Below, piece by piece: positions 11,728 to 22,179 of a DNA stretch of 64,000 bases. Numbering within the stretch: the stretch's first letter is position 1; the number at the start of each line of letters is the position of its first letter. A program made the translations under genes and the position numbers. The stretch covers positions 41,893 through 105,892 of the forward strand of contig SSNU01000120.1 in the NCBI GenBank assembly GCA_012064415.1, written 5' to 3'. The stretch is from Gyrodactylus bullatarudis. Taxonomy: Eukaryota; Platyhelminthes; Monogenea; Gyrodactylidea; Gyrodactylidae. Below the pieces are notes generated by a model that was not told the DNA's origin, did no database searches, and saw only the letters and a list, made by a program, of their open reading frames with translations.

Positions 11728-11745
11728 TTGTATAAATAGCAGCTA
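11728..11745 (+). promoter_or_regulatory. TATA box of copy 2 (mirrored in copy 1)
   Basis: The sequence ttgtataaatagcagc places a canonical TATAAATA about 55 bp upstream of the ATG at 11787. It begins exactly at the inner boundary of the inverted repeat, so the duplicated unit starts at the core promoter and each copy has different DNA upstream of the TATA box. Confidence 0.6.
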
Positions 11746-11786
11746 CGAGTGTAATTTCGAACGAAAACTTGTCATATACAATTATT

Positions 11787-12137
11787 ATGGATAAATCAAA
11801 GATGCCTGCGACTGAAACACCAAAGAGCCTCGTAGCCACTGACGATAAGACGAAGAAAACCGAGACTGAAACACCAAAGAACCTCACAGCCACTGATGAT
11901 AAGACGAAGAAGACTGAGGAAAAGAAACCTGAAGAACCTAAGAAAGAGAAGAAAGAAAAAAAGGCCAAGAAAGAGAAGAAGTCTTCTTCCAGCAGCAGTA
12001 GCAGCAGCAGCAGTTCCAGCTCCGATGAAGACGAGGAAAAGAAGAGTGCCAAAAAGGAGAAAAAGGCAAGAAAGGCCAAAAAAGAAAAGGCAAAAGAAGC
12101 TGATGCAAAGAAGCCTGTTGTACAAGAGAAGATATGA
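11787..12137 (+). CDS. Lys/Ser/Glu-rich small protein, copy 2 (116 aa)
   Basis: Encodes the same 116-residue protein as copy 1. The only difference seen by eye between the arms is one base in the Ser tract, and it is silent. N-terminal 15-residue repeats, a Ser tract of 14 and Lys/Glu/Ala flanks are all conserved. The stop codon TGA is followed by the same 3' flank as in copy 1. A decayed third piece of the gene's 3' end ('gaagcctgtcgtacattg') lies about 170 bp downstream. Confidence 0.7.
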   Translation: MDKSKMPATETPKSLVATDDKTKKTETETPKNLTATDDKTKKTEEKKPEEPKKEKKEKKAKKEKKSSSSSSSSSSSSSSDEDEEKKSAKKEKKARKAKKEKAKEADAKKPVVQEKI

Positions 12138-12308
12138 GTTATTTTCAGTGTTTTAGCCAAATTTATTTTTGAAATAAATTTTCTGAATATTAAACGAATT
12201 TGATTTATGTCCGAATTCAAATCATGTACAATTTTTGTGTTTACTTTGTTATGTGTATGCTAAAATAAATAGAAAATAGAAAAGCCATTCAAAGTTGATA
12301 CAATTGGA

Positions 12309-12342
12309 GAAGCCTGTCGTACATTGTACAAGAGAAGATATA
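12309..12342 (+). pseudogene. Remnant of the Lys/Ser-rich gene 3' end
   Basis: Thirty-odd bases repeat the C-terminal codons of the adjacent gene (KKPVVQEKI region, 'acaagagaagatat') with a small insertion and no upstream coding part. This is a leftover of an older duplication. Confidence 0.5.
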
Positions 12343-12564
12343 AAGAATGTAAAATTTTCTAATTATACTTGGTGAATGTCACTTGACCTAGTAAATCTCA
12401 TAACTTGATTACACCGATTGTACTAAAATCAGTAAATTTCGTGAATGATTTAGGGTAGGGTCTTCTCTTCATCCTTAATGTGTTTAGGGGCTTCATTCGT
12501 GGAGGTGGGGCTAAACTTTACATTAAAGACAACGATCATGTATAATTCTTATCTAATTGTTTAA

Positions 12565-12850
12565 TAAAGCTAATTATAATTGATATAAAGTTGATTTTTT
12601 ACAGAAATCTCGATTTTTTCATCAAGAATTCGAATTTTTTAAAGATTTTTTGTAGTCCTACTCATGTTGCCCTCTTTTACCAGTAGAAGAAAAAAATTCT
12701 GAAAAAAAAATATTTTTATAAATAATATGGCCATTTTTCAAATTACGATTTGGTACCAAAATCACATTTTTTCGAACTTAGAACCGAAAATTTTTATTGA
12801 TTTGTAAGTTTAAGGTTGATCAAAAGACTTTTTTCAGGATCAAGAATACA
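12565..12850 (+). repeat. Foldback-family repeat, single arm
   Basis: Carries the family's conserved blocks in order: aattgatataaagttg, 'acagaaatctcgattttttc', 'tcctactcatgttgcc', 'tggccatttttcaaattacg' and the 'ttgatcaaaag' block. Closest to the arms at 25.99-26.3 kb and 28.24-28.39 kb. No second arm is seen nearby. Confidence 0.6.
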
Positions 12851-13660
12851 TTCCAAATATAGGTTTCTAGGAAGAAAATATAGTGATTATTGATACAGTC
12901 ATACCTATTTCCAGTGATAACACTTTTGCCTATTTTTTATCGAATCATAAAGCCAAAATAGTATTTTGATTTTAATAACTCTTATGGACTATGATATTGG
13001 TATTGGCCAAGTAAAGAGAGTATAGACGCATTGTGCTGGGCCGACAAAGGTGAAACGAGGATGATGAAGTTTGGCCAAAAAAAATCAAGATAGTTCTCTT
13101 GGTGTTTTCACTTCATGACATAGTTGAAGACACAGGATCAAAGCCTGAAATAATCGAGGGTGGCGCTTGTTTTCTCGATCAAAGAGTTAGAAATTACAAT
13201 TCCAAAAGATCCGTGCACTGATGGCCTCTAGCGTTATTCTGGAATTTGCTCGATATGCTGCAAACTACGTAAATGTCTCTTATTGTATAAAATATCCAGA
13301 CTTTTTAAACGTCAAGCAGAAGAGAAGATATTTGCTCAACGAAATGATTAAGTTGCATCAAATGGGAAAATGTATGTCCTATAATTTGTAATAATTGTCA
13401 ATAGTCAATTTTGATTTTACAAAATAGTTTTATCGGACATAAGTTGCCTGATTTCCTCGAAAATATTTGGAGGTTGCTGACTAGAAGTCATGCTAGTTTA
13501 AAGAACGAACGAAAGTTGATTGGTGAATAAAGCTTTATTTTCGTCGGTTCTCTTCGGACCAAACACCGACTTAATATATTTATATACATGAAAAATTAGA
13601 GACCATAATAATAAAGGCCAATAGCAATCATTCAACTAGTTCTGACAAATGGGAATAGAG
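12851..13660. other. Spacer, no gene recognised
   Basis: No supported coding region. The stretch 13350-13430 resembles 9075-9170 ('aagttgcatcaaa', 'tgtatgtcctataatttg'), indicating an older dispersed duplication. Confidence 0.4.
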
Positions 13661-13665
13661 TGTGT

Positions 13666-14114
13666 TCATCTCTTAGGGGCAGTGAGAAATGCGTCTATTG
13701 TCTGGACACCGGATGGTACTCTTCTTCTATGCTTTCCTCTTCCCTTTGGTTGCTTGGGGGAAACCGACAGATTCCTTTTCCGCGATGGCGTGGGGGCTTG
13801 TGTTTCTGGTTGAGAGAAATACCTCATACGATCATCATGGGTGTCAAAATCTTTTGGGTTGCTGGGGGGGAGGGAACTATTAGAGATAGTTTCAATTGAG
13901 GTTTTACAACTAGAGGGAGTGTCATTATTGAGGTTTGAGCTGCAATCAATCCAGTTGTTAGGCCATCATTAGAAGAAACTTTTTGAGTTGATGTGAAAAT
14001 TGGACCGTTTTCAGATGGAGTAGTATCAACTGATGTTGATTTTAGTGGTGCGTTTACTGAATTCGGGTTCAAATCACTGTTCTGTTGCTGTCTCTCGGTC
14101 GGTCTTTCGGTCAT
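13666..14114 (-). pseudogene. Frameshifted Ser/Thr/Pro-rich ORF with basic, PIP-like C-terminus
   Basis: Two overlapping minus-strand frames read as one protein with a frame change around 13900-13960. The N-terminal part is Ser/Thr/Gln/Pro-rich from the ATG at 14114. The C-terminal part contains SRKRNLSVSPKQPKGRG, then KHRRR and the ending GVQTIDAFLTAPKR. GC is clearly higher than in the flanks. The ending resembles degenerate PCNA-interacting peptides (compare QTLxSFF-type boxes), and the LINE ORF1 at 5.4 kb also has a PIP-box, so a LINE ORF1 remnant is one option. A host gene with a missed short intron is another. Confidence 0.4.
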
Positions 14115-14345
14115 CCTTGACGATCAAAAAGGTTGCAAGGATGACCCGTAGTTCTACAAATTGTGGGCAAAGACAGATTTTCAAAGAAAGATTGGGATTA
14201 GGTTCCTCAGCAACTCGCGATTAACAAATGCGAATACATCAAGCTTTCATTCGTCACTAAAGTGGAAACACAGGAGTTAAAAATAGCAGAGTAGAAGAAT
14301 TTCTTTTGATCCAAAATGGAATCTAAAAAGTAAAAGTAGATTTAA

Positions 14346-15015
14346 CCCTTTCGATACCAGCGGTCATATATGACCTCTATGTTCAAACTGACTTTTTTCA
14401 ATGATTTTGAAACATTTTTTTCTGATTATCTTTTGATAGTATATATCACAAACTATCTTAGTTTGCTACTATGCTATATTTTTGCTAGCCAGGCATAAGA
14501 ATGCCATATTTGAACTTTTACCGAAGGAAGTAGAATTCCTTAATTCATGATTCTTTTTGTTCGAAATTATTAAACTTATCAATGTTCAGAGATAATAAGA
14601 TTAATTTCCGTAGAAGCTAAATAGTTAATCCAAAACAAGGCATATTTTTATGCATGAAATCAATGAGCAGTTCCATCAATAGTCTCGTGAAAATGGGGCA
14701 ATTTTCAACCCCATTTTTACCTTAGATCTTCAATATCTAGGTTATTTTGTAATAAGATCGAATGAAATTTTAAAGATACTTTTTGATATTGATTGAGTTT
14801 TTGAAACAATTAACCTTCATTGGCAAAGTTTCACTCTAAATTACTCACCAGTAGATGGGAATTTCAATATAAATCAGACCCTGATGAAATTATGTGTAAG
14901 AAAAGATTTTCATAAAATTTTGTCCTAGTAAATGTTTTTTATCATCACATTTTAGGTAATTCTGTGAGAGAATTAAGCCTGAAACTTTATTCGTTCAGCC
15001 ATGGTATCGAAAGGG
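14346..15015. mobile_element. piggyBac-like MITE with TTAA target duplication
   Basis: Left end TTAA (14342-14345) then CCCTTTCGATACC. Right end GGTATCGAAAGGG then TTAA (15016-15019). Perfect 13-bp terminal inverted repeats beginning CCC/GGG and flanked by TTAA are the hallmark of the piggyBac superfamily. The 670-bp body has no transposase frame, so it is a non-autonomous element. Confidence 0.85.
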
Positions 15016-15299
15016 TTAATTTAAAAATAACTTACCTGTTTCGGAAACAGTGTTTCCAAAGTCTCTTCCAGACGTTTCAGTACTGAAAAGAATTATAAAT
15101 GACGCTTTAGAAATAGTTAACAATAATATTATCAATCGTAATAGGAGAAAATTTTTTTGCAATTATACAGAAATTATACTTTCATAAATTATTGATTTAG
15201 CTGGTTATATGTATTAAAATCATGAATAAATATAGAATAATATATTATTTATTATCACAAGTACTATTATTATAATTATATTAGGTTATAGAGCATTAT

Positions 15300-15479
15300 T
15301 TATCTAGATTTGCTACCAGATCTTCTTTTATTCTTCGAATTATTTCTCCCGGATGATTGGGAACCTTTTCTATTCTTCTTCTTCTCTTTACTACGACTGT
15401 GTCGATTATCAGATCCAGAGTCTGAATCAGATGAACTACCTGAAGATGAATTGTGATGCTTATCCTTTTTCTTACCCAT
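15300..15479 (-). CDS. Small Ser/Lys/Arg-rich protein (59 aa)
   Basis: Starts at the ATG at 15479: MGKKKDKHHN, then SSSGSSSDSDSGSDN, then Lys/Arg/Ser/Asn-rich to the end (RRSGSKSR). The SSSDSDSGS core is shared with the 48-aa protein at 9.5 kb and, loosely, with SSDSDFGS in the 101-aa protein at 17 kb. The basic tail with scattered Ser resembles sperm-type or RS-like nuclear proteins, but this is only a composition argument. A longer ORF in another frame over the same bases looks like a shadow because it lacks this repeated pattern. Confidence 0.55.
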   Translation of the reverse strand: MGKKKDKHHNSSSGSSSDSDSGSDNRHSRSKEKKKNRKGSQSSGRNNSKNKRRSGSKSR

Positions 15480-15895
15480 TTTCTCGTCGAGAAAAACTTG
15501 ATAATTTCCACTATTAGATTCTAGTCATATAGTAATTTTTTATTACTAATTACAAATTCATTCAACTACGTTGTATTATAAAATTTTGCAATCTCAACTA
15601 TTTATTGAGAAAATTACTATTATAATGATCTCAAAATTGTAATGCTCATATTAGATCTAAAATCGACCACCAAAAATACCTTCTTTATCTCCACTTTCCT
15701 TATTCTTAACTTAATGATCGAATATATTTTATTGAAACTCTGGTATAATCAGAAGAGATATACGATTTTATATAACACATTTATATTTTGTAATTCGTCA
15801 AATTTTTTCAAACCTCTTGTAAGAGGACATATATGTCCGCAGGAAGTTTTTATGAAATTTCTTTTTGAGAGAATTATTTTTAAAATCAAAATTAC

Positions 15896-16606
15896 ACACA
15901 ATTATAATATGAAGATAGGAATTTATGATTTTTACAAAATTCTCAAATTTTTCTTCAAGAAATCGAATTTGATTGGAATCTAGATCATAAGGCTCTCTTT
16001 CACGATACGGAGAAAAAGAATTTGGAAAAATCAATGTTAAGGAAAATACGGCAAATTTGAAATCTTGAAGTAGCGCCAAATTCCCATGTTTTTAACTTTG
16101 AGTTGAAATTTTTTGCAGATTTCAATGTGAAAGAGTGATCAAAAGTTGATTTTTAATAACAATAAGACAAAAAAACCGATTATCATCATAAAAATATTGA
16201 TAAATTCGTCATTTTTCACGGATCTTGAAATATCAAATTTCATCGGCTTTCAAGTAGGGAAAATGATGAAAAAATCAGAATTTGATTTTGACACGATTAT
16301 GGGGGGATTCTTAAAACCATATTCAGTATATTTAATATCTTTGACTAACTGTGATCTTAAGAATCAATCACTCTCTCACATTGAAATCAAAAAATATTTT
16401 CAACTCAATGTTCAAAAAAATGGGAATTTGGCGCTACTTCAAGATTTCAAATTTGCCGTATTTTCCTTAACATTGATTTTTCCAAATTCTTTTTCTCCGT
16501 ATCGTGAAAGAGAGCCTTATGATCTAGATTCCAATCAAATTCGATTTCTTGAAGAAAAATTTGAGAATTTTGTAAAAATCATAAATTCCTATCTTCATAT
16601 TAACTA
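15896..16606. repeat. Large palindromic foldback element
   Basis: Arms 15896-16150 and 16345-16606 are nearly identical reverse complements around a central segment of about 190 bp. Both outer ends read toward 'aatatgaagataggaattta', and the right end is followed by 'actaggtgtac'. Read as protein, the two arms give the same peptide on opposite strands, an obvious shadow of the palindrome. No transposase. The family recurs across the window with 'aattaggtgtac' or 'aattgatatgaag' ends. Confidence 0.85.
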
Positions 16607-16931
16607 GGTGTACATGATTGCCAACCTTGGCGGAAAAATTTCGAGAAATATTCAGGTCTTACTGATTCATGTATTTCTGATTTAAAATCTTTATTATAGC
16701 TCGCATCACAATTCCGAAAAGACAGAAATGATCTGCAAAAAGTTGTCTATAACAAACTTTTGAGCTACCTCTTCTGTTTTAGAAGCTTTCCACTATAGTA
16801 AACTTTAATTTTTTAGCAAAAGTGAAAAATTCAAATCTCTTTTTGAAGCAATAGCAAAAAGTGCACTCATTGATAATGAACAAGTTTTATTGGTGAAAAA
16901 CAAGCTTATTCCTTAATGTCTTCTTATGATT

Positions 16932-17237
16932 TTAATCATCTTCTAAATTTATGCTTTTAGTTGGCTTTAAAGTTTTACTTGCATCTTGAGTTTTGCTTTG
17001 ATTAGTTTTAGTTTTTGGATTTGAACTTTTGCTTTTATTTATTTTAATTTTTGGATTTGTTTTCGTAGTTGGATTCGAACTTGGATTTGAATTCTTACCT
17101 TGAGTTAGATTTGGTCTTTTTTTCTGATATGGATCCTTTGAATTATTCCTCGATTTTAATCTCAAGTTTTTTACTCCACTCCTGCTCCCAAAATCTGAAT
17201 CAGATGAGTTATTGGAGCTATCACTCCTGTTCGGCAT
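16932..17237 (-). CDS. Ser/Asn/Lys-rich small protein (101 aa)
   Basis: Minus-strand frame from the ATG at 17237: MPNRSDSSNNSSDSDFGSRS, then a Lys/Asn/Thr/Pro-rich body with imperfect repeats of the type NPKTKTNQSK / NPTTKTNPKIK and a final acidic LEDD. Probably disordered. Its N-terminal Ser-Asp core is similar in kind to the 48- and 59-aa proteins upstream, so these may form one loosely related cluster with the 11-12 kb pair. No known domain. Confidence 0.5.
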   Translation of the reverse strand: MPNRSDSSNNSSDSDFGSRSGVKNLRLKSRNNSKDPYQKKRPNLTQGKNSNPSSNPTTKTNPKIKINKSKSSNPKTKTNQSKTQDASKTLKPTKSINLEDD

Positions 17238-17800
17238 TACAAGCTCAATTGTATTTAATCATAATATGAAAATTCGATAGTTTACTAACAAAAATTACGA
17301 ACATAGGTATCGTTTTTAGAAATTGACAAAATTTTGTCTAGATTTTATTTTGTAAAATATTTTTAGGCAAGATTTATAATTTTTTATAGATCAGGACTAA
17401 AGTCTAAGCAAGATATTGAACTGAAAGAAGCGCAGAACAAATAAAAATTTCGAATAGTTTCATTAAATTCAATTCGAGGAAGAAAAATAAATTTTTAATC
17501 CAAAATAAAAACTGCTCCAATTTTTGAGAAAGTTTTATGAGACAAGATGCATTGAAAGTGAAAAAGCAATTATTATTCGAATTTTTGAAAGATGTAAAGG
17601 TAGATGGGAAAATCGATTCAATTCAGTTCTTCTCGATATTCTGGCTAGATAAAATACATAAATGGGCCATATCCAATCAAAGAAATCATCCAAGCCAACT
17701 ATTTCGAAACATTTTAGCTTAATTTACCAAGGCTGATATTTTATTTCATTTTTAACAATTTGAATTTAATAATTTAAAACTGATTTAAAACTAACCGCAT
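17238..17800. other. Spacer with one weak ORF
   Basis: AT-rich. A 61-codon plus-strand frame (17537-17722) reads protein-like (DALKVKKQLLFEFLKDVKVDG) but has no recognised motif. Its start region ('aaaactgct…gagacaag') recurs near 35.6 kb, which suggests repeat-derived sequence. Confidence 0.35.
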
Positions 17801-19710
17801 ATAATAATAATATTTATTAAAAAATACATGTGTTATCTATATAAACATTAAATAGATTCTTCAGTTTTGTGGAAATTTATAAATTATAAAGTTTTTTAAA
17901 TTCATCATTATCTAGATTTTTCATCTTATGATTAAGTTTTTTAAATATGTTTGTGGCTTTGTTGAAAATTGATAGCTTTTTTAGATTGCCATATTCAGGA
18001 ACATTGGAGCGTAGGTCTTGACGATTGGAGTTAGCCAGGGGTGAGAGTTTGGTTAGGGTAATTGTTTTGAGTTCTCTTCTTAGCCACAAGGAGTTCTTCG
18101 TGGATTTCATTTCAGTTTGGTATGTTGATGACAAAAGGCGCGTAAATCTGTTGCATGCAGTTTGTATTTTTTTAGACCATTTGTCACATTCAGGGTTCCA
18201 GATTGCAGAACAGTATTCAATTACTGGTCTAGCATAAACTTTGAATAAAAGTAGTTTCATGCTGTCGATTTTGATGCATTTGTGGATGTGGATGAGCCGG
18301 CCAATGAATTTTTTAATAATTTCTTTATAGTGATCAACAAAATCAAGTTTCCATGAATAAGTAATCCCAAGGTCCTTAATTGTAGTTTTAGGGTGAATTT
18401 TATTTTGGTTGATGTAGATATTTAAATCAGTGATCCTTGATTCATTTGGAGTCGAGTAGAATGATTTTTCTATGTTAGGGGACAATCCAAAGCTCATTAA
18501 TTTGTTGATGATAGTTGATATTTCTGAATTTATAATATTTGTGTTATAGGTACCATCAAAATCAAAGACTATTTTAAAGTCGTCAGCATATTTAAAAATT
18601 TTGAATGAGGAAGGTTGAATATCAGCAAATACAATATTGAAAAGTAGAGGTCCAACTCTGGATCCTTGAGGGACTCCTGATTTGATTATTTGACTATATG
18701 ATCTTTGGCCATTGCATTCGACAAATTGATTCCTATTGATGAGATAGTTTTCGAGATAGTTTAAAAGTTTACAGCAGATACCTTGTTTATGACAGGCTTC
18801 AAGTATAGTTGGGAAGTAGACTTTATCAAAGGCCTTACTAAGGTCAATGTATACAACAACTATTTTTTTCTTTTTGCTTTTTAAGCATGAGATGTAGCTT
18901 AGAAATTGATAAAGATTAGTTTCACATGATTTACCCCTACAGAAGCCATGTTGATTGGGGTCAATTATGTTAATGTTTACAGTTTTCCTTATTTGAATAA
19001 ACAGGAAGGAATCAATGATTCTCATGAGTGTTGACTGTAACGAGATAGGTCTGAATTCATTTGAGTCTTTTTTAGGAAGAGGAATAACTTTTGTTGCAAG
19101 GAAATCTTTTGGAATAAAATTTTCATCAAAGGATTTTTTAAATAGATTATATATGTTATTTAGGAATGTGCAGTGACCATTGAGCAATATATTTATGCTA
19201 ATATTGTAGATGTCTCGTCGATTCTTGAATTTAAGTTTTGAAAGCATATTGAAGAATTGAGTATATGACATAAAATTGTAATTAATCTCATCTCCGCAAC
19301 TTGGGTTGTGTCTAAGATTGTTAGGGTTGAACTGGGGTGATGCATTGAAGACATTGATGAACTTTTCTTGGATGGTGTCAGGGTTTTCTTTGATACTATG
19401 AACGTTTTTATTGGAGAATTTAAAGTATTTGTTCAATTGTTGGTAACCAATTTTGGGTCTTTGTTTAATTTCATTCTTTAGGTTCTTCTCAATACGAGCA
19501 TAAGTCATTGATGTTAGAGATGATATTTGATTTTGTGTGTTGATTAGTAATCTTCTTCCATCAGTAACTGAACAGCAGTATTTGAGTTTGTTTTCAAGAC
19601 GATTATTTAGTTTTAATTCAAGATGGTCAATGTTTCTTCTACGCTTTTTAATAGTAGCAATATTATACATTCTATTATAGTAATCAATGATGTTGTGTGC
19701 AAAGTCTTAT
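17800..19710 (-). mobile_element. 5'-truncated LINE with an open reverse transcriptase frame
   Basis: Minus-strand non-LTR element. The 597-codon frame (17877-19670) carries the RT blocks in order. No endonuclease domain precedes it: the frame is closed by a stop just upstream, so the element is 5' truncated or frameshifted there. It is distinct from the SLLYS(S/H)LH-ending LINE clade at 5-8 and 58-64 kb, because the C-terminus differs. Outer borders are approximate. Confidence 0.8.
17877..19670 (-). CDS. Non-LTR retrotransposon reverse transcriptase (597 aa, partial ORF2)
   Basis: RT motifs in order: VIPLPKKDSNEFRPISL (block 2), NQHGFCRGKSCETNL, VVVYIDLSKAFDKV (motif A, catalytic Asp), SGVPQGSRVGPLLFNIVFAD (motif B), FKYADDFKIVF (motif C with YADD), DLGITYSWKLDF, and the C-terminal ARPVIEYCSAIWNPECDKWS block typical of jockey/CR1-like LINEs. 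All catalytic Asp residues are present and the frame has no stop, so the domain is intact although the N-terminal endonuclease is missing. It would copy element RNA by target-primed reverse transcription if supplied with an endonuclease. Confidence 0.85.
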   Translation of the reverse strand: MYNIATIKKRRRNIDHLELKLNNRLENKLKYCCSVTDGRRLLINTQNQISSLTSMTYARIEKNLKNEIKQRPKIGYQQLNKYFKFSNKNVHSIKENPDTIQEKFINVFNASPQFNPNNLRHNPSCGDEINYNFMSYTQFFNMLSKLKFKNRRDIYNISINILLNGHCTFLNNIYNLFKKSFDENFIPKDFLATKVIPLPKKDSNEFRPISLQSTLMRIIDSFLFIQIRKTVNINIIDPNQHGFCRGKSCETNLYQFLSYISCLKSKKKKIVVVYIDLSKAFDKVYFPTILEACHKQGICCKLLNYLENYLINRNQFVECNGQRSYSQIIKSGVPQGSRVGPLLFNIVFADIQPSSFKIFKYADDFKIVFDFDGTYNTNIINSEISTIINKLMSFGLSPNIEKSFYSTPNESRITDLNIYINQNKIHPKTTIKDLGITYSWKLDFVDHYKEIIKKFIGRLIHIHKCIKIDSMKLLLFKVYARPVIEYCSAIWNPECDKWSKKIQTACNRFTRLLSSTYQTEMKSTKNSLWLRRELKTITLTKLSPLANSNRQDLRSNVPEYGNLKKLSIFNKATNIFKKLNHKMKNLDNDEFKKLYNL

Positions 19711-22175
19711 ATATGTAAGTAATTTTGGTAAATTTTGACGGACCTAACTTTTGCTGGGAAATGGACTTAGCTACTAAAACTTGGATTTTTCTGATAGAAT
19801 GTGAGTTCCAATTTATCAATATGCGCTGCTTTTATTATTTTTGGTTCTATTTTTCTATTATTTTTAAATTTCATACATATCTATTGAACACCCAAGTACT
19901 TTACCTCGAATTAATTTATTGAAAGAAATATAATGATTAATTAAATAATGTAACCAATTTTTTCTCGCGTATATTTATAATTAATAAAAAGACTTGTCCC
20001 AAAAAGGATATTTTTTTCTTATATCACTAAATATTAGACCGGTTACCTATTTTTTTAAACGGTGAAAATTAAATTATCAAATTCATTTCTTAACTAAACG
20101 GGAAGCGTAGATTAAGAATTTCTAGGTCTAAGTAAGTCTACCATGTTCATTGTAGCTTTTAGCACTTTGACTCTAACTAATCGTATCCGTACTTATAAGT
20201 AAGGTTATGGAAAACAAAAATATATAATTATACTTCAAATCAACTAAACGAGGATTTTAGAAATTCTAAAATTTAATTTAAAACCCAAAAAAGTTATTCA
20301 ATTAGAATTAAGCTTCTACTTTCCCGGCCCTTAATACGTATTCTCATGTATTCTTTTTTAATTTCATAATTTTTTTACGCTCTCCTGCTTTGCATGTATC
20401 TTAAAGATTAAATTAAATTTTTATTATGAAGATGACAAAATTTTTCTCAATTTTAACTTGTTGCTTCAATATTCTACTAAATGATTATCAAGATGGTCAC
20501 AGATTTTAATTTTATTTTACGATCATTAAATATTTAGGCAGGATTTGACCAGCAGTTTTCATAGTGTTTAAGCTATTATTCTTAAAAATACACATACATT
20601 TTATATACAAATATTTTGAAAATTTATTGGATAATTTCAAAATTTCCCGAATTTAAATAAGCTAGAATGCTTTTCTTCAGATTTTGTTGTTGTATGACAT
20701 AATTGCATTCAGAGTTTATAATATGCATAGGGAGTTTTCCATTTAGCCTATTCATGAGTAAAATCATGTAATAATTACCATAAAACTCTCAAAAGCTAGA
20801 AAAGAACCATTCTGGAAAAAAAACAATCGAGTTTTCTCAATTTACGTAATCCATTTAGTATGAAAGTGAATTTGAATTTTTTCGGAATTCTGGAGGGACT
20901 AACTCTACTTAATATATTCAGTTAGTTTTTACAACTAAAGCTGTTCTGGAAATAGTCTTTGCCTTAGATTTGATGCTGTCGTTAAAAATATAATTTTCTT
21001 AGCTATTTTTTTATTGCGAACCAAAAAAATGATATCTTAGAGAGAGGGATAGATAAAGATCAATTTGGGACGAAAAAATAATTTTTTCAGATCAAGATCA
21101 GATCTCAGATCCTGGATCAAAAACAGTGTTGAAATAATATTTTAGAATAAATTCATCACAAAAAGTTAGAGATTTCTAACCTAAAAAATCAGAATTTTTG
21201 AGGAAATTTGACCCTTACTCGTGTGATCGACCCAGAAAATCCGATCAGATCAAGAAGAAAAAAAATTTTTTTCAACCCTGACTTGATGATCGAAGATCAT
21301 TTTGGATTCTGCCCTCGAAAAAACCAGTAAAGTGAAATTTTTTTTCTTAAATCAGGTTTACTTTCAAGTATTTTGATTTTATTTCAGAAATAAATTTTTT
21401 CTTTTCATTAGTTTTCATTTTCATTTCATTCGTTTCCAAAAATTCGTTTAAAAATTGAATTTCGATGGTATTTTTATCATTTAAAAAATAAATAATGAAA
21501 GGCATACTTATGAGTAAATATACAAATTAATGAAAATTGATTTTAATCAAAAATAAGAATTCATTTTTGTCTATAGACCACTTCGAAATTTAAAATTGAA
21601 AGAAATTCAATATTAGGCCGTTTAAATTCCAGTTTTCTATCTTAATTTTCACTAGAGAGTTTCAACAAAATTTAACCATTAAGGGAATTAAGTTTTCAAT
21701 AGAATTCAGATCAGGGTTTTAGTCTGATAGCTTTTATGAGTTGTGAGCCTGCTGTTTCTAAACAAGCTTATTATTATTATTGAATAAAAAAAAATTAGTA
21801 TTCAATAAAAAGAGTTCGAATAAGTAAAAATTACATTTATAATTATTCGATTGTTTAGTGCAGACATCAAACAGTTAGATTCTAGCTAAAGAAAAGAACT
21901 AGCATACTCATTATGATCGTTTCACCAAGTGTTTTTACGATAGAAATACAATAAAAGCCTGAAATTAAACCTATTTTTAGACACATTGTAAACCGATCCT
22001 TCTGAAAAATACATGAATGTCACATTCCCTGAAGAATCCCTAATTAGACCCAATTCATCATAAGAACAGAAGGCGAAATAAGAAGGAAGAAAAATAAAAT
22101 TTACTATAAACAATTATGAAATGCACAAAAATATCAAAAAAGGCTTTCAGAATAAAATTAGAAAAATGGAAATCA
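19711..22175. other. AT-rich spacer without recognised gene
   Basis: About 2.5 kb with only short AT-driven ORFs. It contains decayed repeat blocks around 20.9-21.4 kb ('gatcaagatcagatctcaga' and similar). No splice-consistent exons, RNA genes or clean repeat ends were found. Confidence 0.45.
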
Positions 22176-22179
22176 ATGT

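Larger units (their letters stand above)
10970..12214. repeat. Near-perfect inverted duplication, arms 487 bp
   Basis: Left arm 10970-11456 and right arm 11728-12214 are reverse complements with a single substitution seen by eye (ctagctcc versus ccagctcc in the Ser tract) and no indel. They are separated by a 271-bp spacer with no palindromic similarity. Each arm holds a complete copy of one small gene with its TATA box and 3' flank, arranged head to head. Identity this high over UTR and flank implies a recent duplication or ongoing gene conversion. An assembly artefact of the inverted-haplotype kind must be excluded. Confidence 0.9.

Noticed and set aside
11024..12220. Phe/Ser/Leu-rich and Arg-rich ORFs on both strands of the inverted duplication
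   Set aside because: Antisense or shifted readings of the Lys/Ser-rich genes. They mirror each other because the DNA is palindromic.
15798..16607. Two ORFs sharing a YREREPYDLDSNQIRF-like peptide
   Set aside because: They arise from the two arms of the foldback repeat and are not conserved as proteins in other copies of the repeat, which contain stops and indels.
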